64,000 bases of DNA from contig KN817519.1 in assembly GCA_000827495.1 (NCBI GenBank), forward strand, positions 388,462 to 452,461, given 5' to 3'. Below the pieces are notes generated by a model, which made no database searches, had not been told where the DNA came from, and was given only the letters and a program-made list of their open reading frames with translations. Both the position numbers and the translations under genes were made by a program. The number at the start of each line of letters is the position of its first letter. Within the stretch, counting starts at the first letter, position 1. The stretch is from Hypholoma sublateritium FD-334 SS-4. Its lineage: Eukaryota; Basidiomycota; Agaricomycetes; Agaricales; Strophariaceae. This document shows, piece by piece, positions 25,910 through 38,099 of this stretch.

Positions 25910-28452
25910 ATGGCTAGTGCAACTGCAACCACTCTCCTTCCTACCTCGGTGACTCTTAGCGGGGAAGACGCTGTAAGGAATCTATAATTCGTGCAGAATG
26001 TTGTACTCAAATACGCATTACAGATTAGCGCCATTCTGAGCGACATTCCACTGTTCTGTGTGGGACTTATGGGAATTGGTGTGTTTACGTTTCTGTTCAT
26101 GACGAAACAAGTTAGGATGTAAGTTGCAAAAATATTCGCTTTGGGTCAACTCTTAACGATACTCATAAACAGTCCATTAATATGCCTGTATGGAGCGAGT
26201 TTTCTTGCATTTGTAGCAGCCACCTTGGACCTAAGCCAGGTCCTTATTCGAAGACAGCAAAGTACTACAGTGACTCTAGGAACCATTGCAGGATTCATCA
26301 CCGCTCGCGAAGTGTTCCTCTCCCTCTCGGTATTTTTCCTTGATCTATTCTTTTGGTACCTGGTCGCCCATTGTCCACGCGGAGAATTGATCGGAAACAC
26401 GAATGGCCTCTCAACGAAGAAATCCAGGGCAAGACCTAGCATGCATAGCGCAAGCTGGAATCGTTGGGGTATTGTCGGCCTAGTTTTGAAGTATGGTTCC
26501 TTGGCCGCATTACTTTCAGTACCTCTACTTTCCTTGGTGTGGCGCCTAATGCCAACACAGCGCGCGTACTCCTCCACCTATATTGCGCAGTCAATCATTC
26601 AAACAACCATCATGGGTATTTTTCTTCTGAAACTGCTGCTCAATGTCTCCATCTCTCCTCAAACCCATTGGTGGCGCGCTCTTCTCGGTTATACCATCCC
26701 AATCATTTCGCTGTTAATTGGGATATCCCTTGCTGTCGGCGACACCGTGCTTTGTAAGTGGCCCACTTCTAATTTGATACTGTTTTGTTGCACATCCTCA
26801 TTCGCCATAATTAGTTTCCTTCACAGAAACAGCTCTAGGCAGATTCCTGCAGGCCGTCGAAGTGTATCTTCTCATTGTTCGCAGCCTTTTCAACGCCTAT
26901 TACGACAATCGACAGCGTTCTGCTTCTGACAATATTGTTCCTCTCAATGATGCGCCTCTTGAGACGCAAAAGTTGCAATACATCGCTTCCGAGTTGCCTG
27001 TTGCTTACTCTACCGACGGCTACGCCAGTTCACCAAGAAGAACTGGCAACAATGACCGGGTCTCGACTTTGTCATGGCTGATACCGATGCGTAGGGAGTC
27101 CGCTGCCATACAAACAGAACCACGTCAAACACGCAAGGATGAAATCGAAGTGCTTCCTAGAAACGTCGCGACATTTCCCCCTCCTAGCCCTAAAGACAGT
27201 ATACAGGATGACAAAATATCTTTTGGAACTGACCAAGGCTCTCGCCGCCCTGTAGACCTGGAAAATGCAATTCCCGAAAGGTCCTCTCAAACGTATGGGC
27301 GGCCTTCGACAGGCGTGTCATTGTCCTATTACGCAATCGACCCCAGTAACCTTTCCGTCTACGGGGATAGTGCACGAACTTTCAACCCGAAGGAACATCC
27401 GCCTTATCTGTCGAACGAAGAAAGTCAAAGAGAAAACCTGGATGCTGACGTGCGATCACCTTCGACCCGCGGCCTTTCTATCAACAGCTCTCAAGTCGGA
27501 AGCGTAACTTCGATAGACGAGATTATACGTCAACAGAATGAACTTGATCAAACCATCGTTGCTCTTCGATTAGTATCCATGTCTATGTCCGTCCAACCCG
27601 ACGCGGTCAAATCATCCAAGAGTACCCCTGATCAATCCAGGAGCACGCTAGTGAGCTCGAAGACAGAGTCGTTTTCAAATCGCAGTGACTTTTCTCTATC
27701 CGTGTTCCCTAATCCTCCCGTGGTTCCGATCGACGACGTTGCCACAAAGTATGAAGAAACTCGCCTCGCAAATAAACAACGGAGAAAAACCAGGAATTTC
27801 AGTGCTGAGAGCCTTGAGCAAACTCCCGAGTCACCCATAAGGAGCGCGACTCCTACAAAACTTGTCCAACCGAACTCTCAGATGGGTTCCGCACTGGTCA
27901 CATCCTACGATGTGACATCGTTTATTGGCGGTCAGTTTGTGATATTTGCTATCTGCGTCCCGTTCTCAACTTTTTTTTCCAGAGATGAGCAGACCAACAG
28001 AGATCTCACGGTCAATACCGGCCCCGACGGATGATCCGACTGTAGAAACATATTTCGAGAAAAATCCCACAATTTCGTCTGCTCAACCGAGGCCTATGAA
28101 CGGATTGCGTCCAATGATCCTTTCATCCGTGATGGTGACCACGCCTTCAATTTCAATTTCGAATGCTACCTCCCCACTATACGAGGAAGAACAGCGAATA
28201 CCGTTGAATTCTATTCCCGAGCCAGTTTCTTTACGACCACTTCTTCTGGGAAATACATTTGCACAATCTCCCCCTCCTCGCAGATTCGCGAAGAGGATTC
28301 CCTTGGCTCAACGACGACAGCGAGGAGGGACGATAAGCTCGGACACTCGCAGACCTGTAATCAGTGTGCCCCGCGTAAATCGGGATAGAAATGAAGGAAA
28401 TTCAGAGGCGTTTGAACGACCCCGGCCTCCTCCTTTGGTATTGAATCAGTGA
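25910..28452 (+). CDS. multipass membrane protein with long disordered tail, unassigned
   Basis: Start MASATATTLLPTSVTLSGEDA, then about seven hydrophobic segments between 26030 and 26830: IPLFCVGLMGIGVFTFLF, ICLYGASFLAFVAATL, FLSLSVFFLDLFFWYLV, YGSLAALLSVPLLSLVW, IIQTTIMGIFLLKLLL and IPIISLLIGISLAVGDTVL. The C-terminal half (from about 26930) is hydrophilic, Ser/Pro-rich and probably cytosolic. Introns: 25973-26023; 26118-26172; 26753-26815, where the acceptor ATTAG is needed because the next AG would create a stop; and 27931-27983. The layout resembles Agaricomycete-specific seven-helix proteins of unknown function. No transporter, receptor or enzyme motif was recognised. The gene is intact. 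Confidence 0.75.
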
Positions 28453-28707
28453 GCGGTAGACATGCTGTGTATTTTTATTCTTTTTTATTACAACTCTTTC
28501 CCTGTTTTCGTCACCTTCATCCAATTTTCAATCTTACTTCTTATCCAAATTTCATCCCCATCCAATTGGCATCCAACTTGCATCTTTTGGCATCCTGCTG
28601 TATTACGTAAAACTATACCGTTGACTCTCTGACGTCATTCCCATACGTGGTCCCGAGGGTCGCTGCCAAATGCAGAGCCGTCCTGTGCTTTGCTTCCTTC
28701 CTTCAAT
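28453..28707. other. intergenic
   Basis: 255 bp with pyrimidine-rich stretches. No gene is seen. Confidence 0.4.
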
Positions 28708-29593
28708 ATGTCCCAGTTCCCCGACTATTACAAGCTTCTGAATATTCCGCGTACGGCCACTCAAGATGAAGTCCGCCAAGGCTATCGAAAGGAGTCTTTG
28801 AAGCAAGTGCTTTTACTAAGATGATGCCCTCCAAATCGACACTCTGAACTAACCTGCTTGCCGACTCGTTCGGGGAACTCTTGCAGAACTCATCCCGACC
28901 GATTGATGAATGCTTCTCAAGCAGAAATAAAACTGGCCACAGAGCGCTTTCAAGCGAGTATAACATCAGTCGCAATATAGTACATGTTTGGCGCTAATAG
29001 CCTACCATACACTTTCCATTAGGCCGTAGCAGATGCATATTACGTGCTTTCCGACACGAAACGGCGTAAGGAATATGACGACCTGTACAGGACTCGACCA
29101 GACAAAACAGACGATCCCAGCTCCTCGTCTGGCTTCTTTTCCAAAGCATCTGGGGCTTTCGGGTTTGGCGGCGGAGCAGCGCAGCCAAACGCCGACGGCA
29201 TGTTCACAGATGCATTCGAGGAGGTATGTAGACGCATGGTTCGTCAACCTTTCAAGTGACTATCATGAACCGCCTCAACAGCTGTTACGCCCGGAGGTCG
29301 AATCGCGGACGCCTTGGTGGAGTTGGTTTGGCGCCTTATCTGGGGGTGGCATAGGACTGATCGTTGCGAACGTCCCTGGGCTTTTGGTCGGTGCTGTCGC
29401 CGGAAATCGCTTGGGAGCGATACGGGATGCGAAAGGCAAATCTGTTGCAGCTGTGTTCAGCGACTTAGGAGGGCAGCAGAAGGCAGAGGCAAGTGACTCC
29501 TTGTTATTCGAGTCAGTCCTTGAACGCTCTAACGAACTTCGCCGTTAGATTCTTCGAGCATTAGCTATGAAAGTTCTGGGCTCTGCACTGTGA
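28708..29593 (+). CDS. J-domain (DnaJ/Hsp40) co-chaperone with glycine-rich membrane-like segment
   Basis: Hsp70 co-chaperone candidate, 204 residues. The J domain covers about 5-75: DYYKLLNIPRTATQDEVRQGYR, the HPD motif in THPDR, FQAVADAYYVLSDTKRRKEYD. A hydrophobic Gly-rich segment (about 150-175: LSGGGIGLIVANVPGLLVG) could insert in or lie on a membrane. Exons: 28708-28802, 28887-28953, 29023-29223, 29282-29488, 29549-29593. Three of the four introns begin with GC rather than GT (GCAAGT at 28803, GCGAGT at 28954, GCAAGT at 29489). These choices restore the HPD motif, the canonical F-x5-AY spacing, and an in-frame end ILRALAMKVLGSAL. Without splicing the last intron, the frame stops at its AG. 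The J domain is firm; the C-terminal role is unknown. Confidence 0.82.
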
Positions 29594-30373
29594 AGCTTGC
29601 GGACAGTGTGTTCTTTTCTGCTGTAGGATATTTTGCAATGTACATTCATATCCACTTATAATGTAGAGCTACATCTATTCGGGGAGATATATCATAATTC
29701 AATGAACTTTGTTGCGTATTCATAGAAGTTTATGACCGTTATTATAGCAAATAGGGATGTCGAATATCTTTCCGTTTGGTGTAAGTAGGCGACGTTGTAT
29801 TAGTGTTGAAACAAATGTCTGTTGTACAGTGTATAATTTAAATAGACTTGACTCGACGACTGTACTTATGATAAATTTAGTAGACCAGAAGTGTTTGAGG
29901 GCCGATCGAAATAAACATGGCGACATAGCTATAATATTGGTACTGCTGTTTGAACGGGGCTGATACGCGTTCGGGCAAAAAAATTGAGCAGATCTATGGT
30001 ACTGGTGAGCCAAATAGCCAATATGAAACTGAAATTTGCTCACCCAATTAAAGTTAGTGGAAATGACCACTACATGATTGTTCTGTGCAGAAAGTGCTGT
30101 GTTTTGGGTTTTAAGAGAATATATAGTTGTGTAGACCGGTTGTAATCATGATATTGAACATGGGTTTTGAGATATTGGGAGTTGTACAAATGATGCTTGG
30201 TCGGTGTTGTCGTAATATGGAAAATGGTGAAGCAAAAAGAGATTAATACAAAAAGTCGCAATTTGCAATATGTTGTCCTGAGCAATGTCTGATGAGAATA
30301 GCCAAGAGAGGGTGTACTTTTGTTCCGAGGAATGGAGCGAAAACGTCCTGCAGTGTAGAAGATATGATGATGA
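29594..30373. other. intergenic between convergent genes
   Basis: 780 bp, AT-rich, carrying the 3' flanks of the J-domain gene and the opposing gene. Open frames here are short and without recognisable content. Confidence 0.55.
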
Positions 30374-31587
30374 CTAGTTCCATAAATCGCCGTGGTCGTA
30401 ATTTTCAACCGAGAATACTTCTTCGTATTGGTTTACCGGAGAGTAATCGTTTATGCTCCCAGCACCGTTGGCCAACGCGAGGTTAAGCGCCGCAATTGCT
30501 TTCTCCGATGCAGTTGATGGGCCCGAAACGGAAGAGGGGACTGATAGATCTTCATCCCACATAATTGGCGAAGAGAAAGGCAGAGAGACGAAGGACGAAC
30601 AAGGAGATTCACCCCTTGAATGAGACAGCGAAGGTTTTGAACTTTGCATAGACCCAGATGGGGATTGTGAAATAAATTCTCCGGATTCTCTCCCAAAGGT
30701 TGGAGTAGAATATTCATCGTCGGTTGTTGGAAAACTTGTGGTATATTGGGTATCGGCGTAGTTGCTTCTGGTGTGATGAGCAGAGGACCGGCTAGAATCA
30801 ACGACCATCGCTTCAGCCGGGTCCTTCACTGTACGGAGGAAAGTTCCTCGCAAAATGTGATTGGCTGACTCGCCCGAAGAAATTAAGATGTCGTCGTCAG
30901 AAGCATCAGAAGTGTCCAGCAAGACTTTCCTCTTCTTAGAGCGAAACCTTTTGCGTTCTCGCTTTTCTGCTTCCTTTGCTTGATGGTGCGCGCCATGTCT
31001 CGAGCGTGATTTCTCGTAATCGCGCATGCGCCTGACGAGACCTTCTCCATTTTCAGATATGCTTTGGCGTAGTTCCCAGAAAGCGGATGAGCGGAGGCGG
31101 ACAAGATCCGATAGATAGCCATGTTGCCGTTCGTGTTGTACCTTTGGTTCGGAAGGTGGATTTCGACGACCTTTTCTGCCCGGGGATTTCGAAGGGCGCG
31201 AAAAAAGATTAAATTGGGCGGGAGTTGTCGCGAAAGTCGATTCGTGACTTGTCTGCAATCGATTTTCGCACGTGGATAGCACAGAGAACTTTTCAGGGGG
31301 AGTTGGTGACTTGGTGAAGAAAATCAGTAAAACAGAGCAAGGCGATGTGTTTGAAAACGTCTCACAAGGTTTTCGCGGCGGCGTCTTTTCCCTCGGCTGC
31401 AGCCATCGATATCGGAGTCCGGATGTGCGTTGATGGGCAGATTTGCAGATATAAAGTGGGATGTGCGCTTCAGGGAAAGCATAGAAGGGGACGGGGAGGA
31501 GGCGGGGTGAGATCCTGAACGGAACATGGGAGTCGGGAGACTGGTCACTGAATGGTCGCTCTCCAAGTACAATGATTTATTGCGCAT
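30374..31587 (-). CDS. basic, disordered nuclear-type protein, unassigned
   Basis: Two exons: 31587 to about 31367 (MRNKSLYLESDHSVTSLP... to KRRRRENL) and about 31299-30374. They join in phase through a GTGAGA donor and a CACCAAG acceptor. The protein is about 380 residues, Ser-rich, with basic clusters GKRRRR and RSKKRKVLL that look like nuclear localisation signals and a short conserved-looking helix LSDLVRLRSSAFWELRQS. The C-terminus is acidic and Ser/Pro-rich, ending ENYDHGDLWN. No known domain was recognised. The regular codon structure and clean splice support a real gene. Confidence 0.6.
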
Positions 31588-31878
31588 AGCACGTGACTAC
31601 AATTGACCTACAATTAGCTCCCGGAGTCCCGACTCCCGATCATCTCCCGATAATAGTACCTCCGTCCTAAACACTCTCTATGTCGTAGATAAAGAGTAAT
31701 CCCGAATAGCTACTATCGCGATAGTAAATCAGCCGACTACTACAGCTAGTGACCTTTGAATCACGGTCAAAGGCGTTGATTGGGACCCAAGTTTAGCGCA
31801 TACCACTAAATCTATGTCCTGCGTCGGATTGTTTTCAACTCCAAAGTCAATGGTAATCTTGTTACCGGTTGCAGAACA
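31588..31878. other. intergenic between tandem minus-strand genes
   Basis: 291 bp containing TCCCGA-rich short repeats (about 31618-31660). No gene is seen. Confidence 0.4.
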
Positions 31879-34734
31879 TTAATTGCGCGCAGGAGATATT
31901 AAGTGTAGTCTGCTGACCTCCCGAAGAAGCCTTATCCCGATGTTCATCAACCTCCTGGAAAGGCTCTGAAAGTAGGGGTCTGCCGCCTTGTTGTCGGTCA
32001 ATTTTTGCAGCAAAGCCTTCATGGTCGCTGTCCACGGCGAAGAAAGAATCCTGTCACCTGTTTTCCGTTAGGTTGCTATTTCAGAAGACGATAAGATGTG
32101 CGGATACGGGTAGGCATGTTAGACTTCCGGACTAATTCGTACAGTCCGCAACAAACGCCGGTGATGGAAAGTAGCGCGAGAGGTTCCTCCTCTTGCGAGA
32201 CTTCTCGACCCAATATGGTGATCAGTACAGACAGTAGGTAGTTCCAAGCTTCGTATACGAAAAGTGTGTTGCATAGCCGGCCCGTTTTCAGCAGATATTC
32301 AGTAAACGACCCTTGATTAACGATGTTAGTTCCCGGTAGCGGCCAGAACCAGCCTATTACCAGCTGTTACCATATTGTAAGGTCCATGGTGAAGAGCGAG
32401 AGCCCATGTATCTTCATCGGATGGCAGTGGAGACGCATTGAGCGAAACGATGCATAGCATTGTCAGCAGGGGGTCTCGGAGGGCGTCCACAATTGAAGAT
32501 TTGTTGTCTAGGTTGGCCTTCAAAAGAGAGGCCAGAGCCGCAATGAACGGTGTGCAAATTTCGTGGAAGGTATTCGTGTTTTCTGCCTGGACAGATGCCA
32601 TGACGAGAGTCAAAAACTGTGTCAATGTTCGTGCTGCCTTGATTTCGCGCTCGCATTCCACGTCAGCTTTATACGCCTTGATTGACCTAATACGTATAAG
32701 TTGTAGATATGTACTCGCGAAAATAACAGACGTACTTGGTGCACGATCTGGTCACTGTTAAAATCTTATTGTATGGTGCAATTGATAGATGATTGTAAAC
32801 TAACCTTTTTCCAGTCTGAATAGAAATTGCGCCTGTGTTTTCAGTAGGGAATGAACTGAGGCAGTCATAATTTCCGATGGAACAAGTGAAACGTATTCTA
32901 CGACCAAACATTTCACTGAGAGAATTAGATATTTGTTCCGAAAGAGTATAGAAGCATCACCAAGTATGTCGTTCTCTGTCGCGCCCAGTAAAGTGTAAGC
33001 CATGAGCATCGACGTGGTGTATTCAGGGAGGCGAGCTTTAATCGCAGGATCCCCTTCCAGTACATTTGATTCAGCGTATTGAAGGACGATGCCAAAGAGC
33101 ACTCCGAGTAACTTCACGAGGACGGGGTATTTGTGAGGATTTACATCTTGTACGTCAGCTAGATCGTGAACAATGCGCTGAAGCAGTAGCTGCGGCGCTC
33201 GGTAACATTATTTCTTGAATAATAAGATTTCGAAAAAGGACTCGCCAGAATTGCCAAGTTCGATGCTTTGACTATGTACAAATTTGAGCACGCGTCTTTG
33301 CATGTTGTAATGGGGTCAGCAGTTAATGGCGTGTCCAGGTGATACAGCCATGTCGCTGTCTTGAGTAGCACTAATTAATATGGATAAAAGTAGAGAGTAT
33401 GTCGGTGTAACTTCACCAAAGCAGAAAGGTATTCCGTGTCGGCAATACGCTGATCATCCCACGTAGACCAACTCCAAGGAAGAACATTTCCCCAGTACAA
33501 GATGATAGCCTGCGCGAGATCCAGCCACTCTATTGGCATGTACGAATCAGTCGCCTGATTCAGAACCGCCCGTATAAGATCAAGCAAATGCCGGTGCCCT
33601 TCTGGTCGCAATTCATGCAAAACAAAGTCACCTCGCTGAAGGTCTGTCGTGTGACGGTCTACGACCTGAAATACATATAAGCAATTTCAAGGATGAGTGA
33701 GGACGAAAGGGACGCCTTGCCGAAAATAAAGCGATCGACATAGCGGCCATTACCCTTCGAGGTAAGAGATCCATCGCGTGAGAAGGAGAGTATAGCTCTG
33801 AGGATATATGGGTAGCGAAAAAGTGTAGAGACGACGAGATGACAGAGGGAGTGGGACTAGATGGTAGTCAGTGGCTGAATGGTACTTTGTAGAGCATGTG
33901 GGACTTTACCCGACGTTTGGCCAAGCGCGAACGCGTTTTATTTGAGGCCCAACGACATAAGTAGCGAATAGAAGTGACATCGCGATGCGTTTGGCTGCCG
34001 GGGAGAAGTTGACAGATCCTACGACGACATGGACGTCAAAGAACCTCTCTAGGGGAGTCGGGGTCCAGTCAATTTCTAAAAAAGCTCACAAAAATGAATT
34101 TAACATGCCTGGCAGTTGTATGACAGCACGGAGAACATCATGCCGCTTCTGCGACTCGATACTACGCGTAGTCGAAGAGCATTCGATATCCTCCGTGGGA
34201 AGTGTCCCTCCCCAGCTGACAATCTTCAGAGCGTCATTTATTTTTACGAGCAGTTCGTCAACCCATGTGACGACGGCACTGGGCCTGGATGTCCCTTTCG
34301 CGTTGATGGCGGTGTGTCGAATTTTCTGTCGATAGACGAACAATCTGTCGAGAAAAGAAATATCGACTGCAAGTTGATGATGGATCATGCCTCTCAGAAA
34401 TAAATAAAAACCGGCGGAGCATACCGAGGGCCACGAGTACCGTAAATACAGCTGAGACGCCGTATTTGAGCAAGAGGTCGGGTATCTGATCAGCAAAAGA
34501 TATCAGTGTATTGGCCGATTCTTGGAGTTCATTGAGAAGAGACGCGTTCTTGAGGAAGGCTGAGTCGCCGAGAAAATCTTTTAGTGAAAGTTTGTCTATA
34601 TGTTGTTTGACCTCGTCCAGATTGACGGTAAAAGGAACAGAGAGCGCAAGGTGGATTGGGTCTCGGTGTTCAGAGACATTTGGTAACGGCGAGGAGCTGC
34701 TGCAGTCGGATTCGGTGTCGCTGTTACTTTCCAT
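31879..34734 (-). CDS. large helical-repeat-like hypothetical protein, multi-exon
   Basis: Unrecognised protein of roughly 800 residues read through about ten exons. Start MESNSDTESDCSSSSPLPNV at 34734; an early exon holds FADQIPDLLLKYGVSAVF. Later exons are leucine-rich and helical: LHELRPEGHRHLLDLIRAVL, LLGVLFGIVLQYAESNVLEG, FIAALASLLKANLDNKSS. The last exons read LLKTGRLCNTLFVYEAWNYL and end LHLISPARN at a TAA (31881-31879). The pattern resembles HEAT/ARM-type alpha-solenoids, but no family was recognised. Exon joins near 34086-34440 are uncertain; the others fit GT-AG with CTAAC-like branch sites. The gene appears intact. Confidence 0.6.
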
Positions 34735-34970
34735 GATGCGTGTGAGGAAGTAGCGACACTGGCTTAGAACGACGAATAAGTTTGACGCAATAACCGAAGT
34801 GGGAGTCAGGAAAGATCAGTGAACGACGTTTCGACTTTAAATGAGAATCTCAGCTACGATTCGATGGCTGTCAACTGTCGCGCAATGCCTGTCAAAGAAT
34901 TAGAAGTGGATAACGATTAGACCTAATTACTATATTTGACACTTGTGCACATTTGAACGCTGCGGTTCTT

Positions 34971-35918
34971 TTATAAGCCCTTTATGGAGTTCAGAAAATT
35001 GGATATATTCGAACGAGTCTCCAAATATTCATCGTTCTGGGAGAATATAGATTCGAAGGCCGTCGACGATTCGCCCGTCTGGCGCACAGGCATTAGAACA
35101 TATAAAGTGTTGTTAAGCATGACTCACTGTAGCATCAAAAAATTCCAAGTCTTCCCACTTTTCATCTTCTTCGCCACGAATAATGTGTAGCATCTCTCTT
35201 CGGACGATTGAGAGACCTCCTGCACCTGGGCCGTTTTGATCATCTGTTTTCCGGGCAGTTACATGCACTTCTTTTGCATCGGCCGCGGGCTTTTTCTCCT
35301 TTTTTGGAGCAGCAACGGGAGCCACATCGTCTGGGTCAGGTGGAGGACCATCGTCAGAGTCAGAATCAGAACCAGGACCCCTTCGTCTATTTTTCCGAGA
35401 CAGAATATCGAGGTGGGTCAAAGTAGGACGCAGTTGATGGGTTTCACTAATTGGATGGAGATGAAGTTTGCCTGCAGAAAGCTCCATGAGACGAGGCTCG
35501 TATACGTCAAGGCATAATGAGACGCACCATCCCTCACGATGCCTAAAATATGTGCTCCTCGAGGTGGGATTTCTTCGCTTCTCAGGCGCACTTCGGAAAG
35601 TCTGGGTTCCTCGTCATTGCGAATCGCTCGATCCTGGTTCTTTTCTCGGTCATCTTCGACGCGGCCAGCACCCAAGGTTTTCGATTTTTCGGCATTGTAC
35701 ACCTCTGGACGCGTGTCGACAGGGACGTGTATTTCCAGACGCCTGGATTGTGGCTTGTATCGAGCGGTAATTCGCTTACCGCTCAACGCGGCCGACGGGG
35801 GAGGTTGCAGTGGGCGAGTAAGCAGTGGGAACTGATGTATATGGACATTTGGGGCAAGGGCGTCGGAATAATGGATGGGAAGGACAGAGACGATCTCGTC
35901 GTTCTCGTCAGGGTTCAT
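34971..35918 (-). CDS. RPC37: RNA polymerase III subunit Rpc37 (RPC5/POLR3E family)
   Basis: Subunit of RNA polymerase III that, with Rpc53, works in initiation and termination on tRNA and 5S genes. Three exons (35918-35528, 35471-35128, 35078-34971) give 280 residues. The N-terminus reads VSVLPIHYSDALAPNVHIHQ, then ARYKPQSRRLEIHVPVDTRP, typical of the Sin/Rpc5 fold. The middle has GAHILGIVRDG and HLHPISETHQLRPTLTHLD. A low-complexity linker of Asp/Pro/Lys residues follows, then WEDLEFFDATTGESSTAFES and the end NFLNSIKGL. It is compact, like yeast Rpc37 and unlike the longer animal POLR3E. The start lies 90 bp from the divergent gene at 36009. Confidence 0.88.
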
Positions 35919-36008
35919 GTTGCCGCAAGCAAGTGGCCTGGTGCAAAGTGATCAAAATCACCACAGCCACTGCGCCCGGATATGTACATCCCTTAAGCCG
36001 CTACAGCC

Positions 36009-37562
36009 ATGATCATCCAACCCAACGCAGAGCACGATAAGAGAAAGTTGGTGCTGTTACAGGAAGACACTGAACTGACACCAACAGAAGCCTCTGGTTC
36101 CCGTGCTCCGCCTTCACCATTCAGCACAGATGCGCACACTGTCAACGAGACCACTCTCCATAGTACTTCTACTGATGTGGAGTTGGGCCCACCACCAGAA
36201 TTTACTCCATACCTCGCAGAGCAGATTGAGCAGTCTAACCGTGACATTGTTTCCCATGATCCTCATCTAAATTTCGATGGTACGCCTGAGTCTACTTACA
36301 TCGAAGTAGATAATTCTAATATTCGTTCCGTAATTATGTAGGCGAAGCACTCTACCGCTTCTTGCTTTCCCAGTCCCAGACCCCTCCCACATACCGAGTC
36401 CACTGTTGTGGTAAACACGACGAAAGGCGAACACGCTGGGTAACGGAACGGGATTCGCATGGCCATTCTCGTATGCGCACGGAGACGTACTCGGAAACAG
36501 TCGTCGACTTCGACTTTTTCATTGAGGTCCTTCCCGAGGTAGCCGAAGGTAGGGATCCAGCAACGTGGTCTGTAAGTGACGACGAGCCCGCGTACCGTGG
36601 AAAGATGGTCCGAGAATACGAAGGATCGTCATTACCCACACCAACTACTGGATCGCTAAGACAAAAGGCTACAAGGAAACAAGTAGCGAAATATAAAGCA
36701 TGGGTTGTGCGCAGGTTCCGAACGGGGCTCCCTCCATGGATACGACAGGAAGATGTAGAACGCGGCTTGGTGGATATCCCTGCGCTATCCCACATAGACG
36801 GTTTAAAGTCGTCAAAAACCATCAGGCAGTGGGCGGATGAATATTGCGCAAGCCCGAAATATCTCAAAGAGTTTGTTTACGAGAAGGTGCGGGTTTACCT
36901 ATTTCTATCGCAATAGCACTCGACTGATATATGTATATGTCTGATAGGTCTTGTACGGTTGGGACATAGATCAGCTAGAGACTGCCATACGTTCCACAAT
37001 CAAAGCTGTTCCCTATAACGGCTCCCTAACGGTTGATATTACCCCCCATGGATCTAAAGTTTACATTCGGCCGGATAACAAAGTGTCCCGAATGCTCTCA
37101 AATATGTGGCTCAAATTTCTATCCATTATTCTTCTCATCTTCCCATTCATCTGGCTATTCAAGCGCTTCCATTCTCGTGGCGGTGGCCGATGGGAGATAT
37201 GCGGTGGCGCGTACCCGCTGAAGCAATGGGTTCCATTGGACAATGGGGAGGAAATCCCATTAGGCACCGAGGCCGCATCTGAGGAGTTGCCAATTTATTC
37301 ACCTATTGCTCCAGGCTCAAGTTCACCCTTAGCAACGAGATCCAGGAACAGCTCGAATCGGTTCATGCAAACACCGAACGGTCCCAAGAAACTTGTAGGT
37401 GTCAGAGAGGGGGAGTGGTTTAGAGCCTGGGAGGGTACCATTAGGCACGCCGTTATTGGCAGATATCAGTCGAATGATCCAATTCTGCCGCGTCCTCAGT
37501 CTCGTCCAGAGGTGGAATTACTGGATGGCTATAACGCCGCCCAGCCGTTGATTGAATACTGA
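36009..37562 (+). CDS. single-pass membrane protein of a conserved fungal family, unassigned
   Basis: Start MIIQPNAEHDKRKLVLLQED; exons 36009 to about 36280, 36342 to about 36884 and 36949-37562. Notable blocks are YRVHCCGKHDERRTRWVTER, RTETYSETVVDFDFFIEV, WSVSDDEPAYRGKMVREYEG and YGWDIDQLETAIRSTIKAV. One strong transmembrane segment lies near 37105-37160 (FLSIILLIFPFIWLFKRF). It is followed by a WEICGGAYPLKQWVP block and a Ser/Pro-rich tail. The TETYSExVVDFDF pattern recurs in fungal and some plant proteins of unknown role. No catalytic motif is seen. About 460 residues, apparently intact. Confidence 0.72.
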
Positions 37563-38099
37563 CGTTTTTGCAACTTTGTTCGATCTATATCGCCGCTGGT
37601 GGCTCTGATTTATTTTCCTGTACACAACCCATAGTATCCAATGCAATTATTTTAGCACCTTGGGGACTCTTGGGGACTGGAACTTCGAGGTCTCATCAGT
37701 ATCCTTCATTGAACTTGCCTCTTTTGCTCAGTTACCGACATTATACCGACGGCAAGAAGCGCACCTTGTTTCCCACTAGATCTGTTATATAAGTAACCTA
37801 GAAATGATTCAGATTGTAGTGTATTTCTCGAGCAGGATACAAGCGACCGAACTTATGTTCCAGCCACCATAAAAAGACGAGGCGCCGCAAAAAGAATAAA
37901 TACGACGTCCATCGTGTGTAATGATTCATAGCCAGTGCTAAAGAAAGCGAATAGTGGATACAATTTTGGCGACCCATACGAGCAAAAGTGCTCTAACTAG
38001 ATGAGGTCCAAAGGAATAGCAAGAACAAAACGGTTGCGAAGTAGATACATGCATATAAGGATAAAAACGAACGGCCGCGGGCCTGCCGTGTTACCAGTG
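37563..38099. other. intergenic between convergent genes
   Basis: 537 bp of 3' flanking sequence. No gene is seen. Confidence 0.5.

Noticed and set aside
31618..31660. TCCCGA-type short repeats considered as a CRISPR-like array
   Set aside because: Only a few irregular copies without unique spacers; eukaryotic context.
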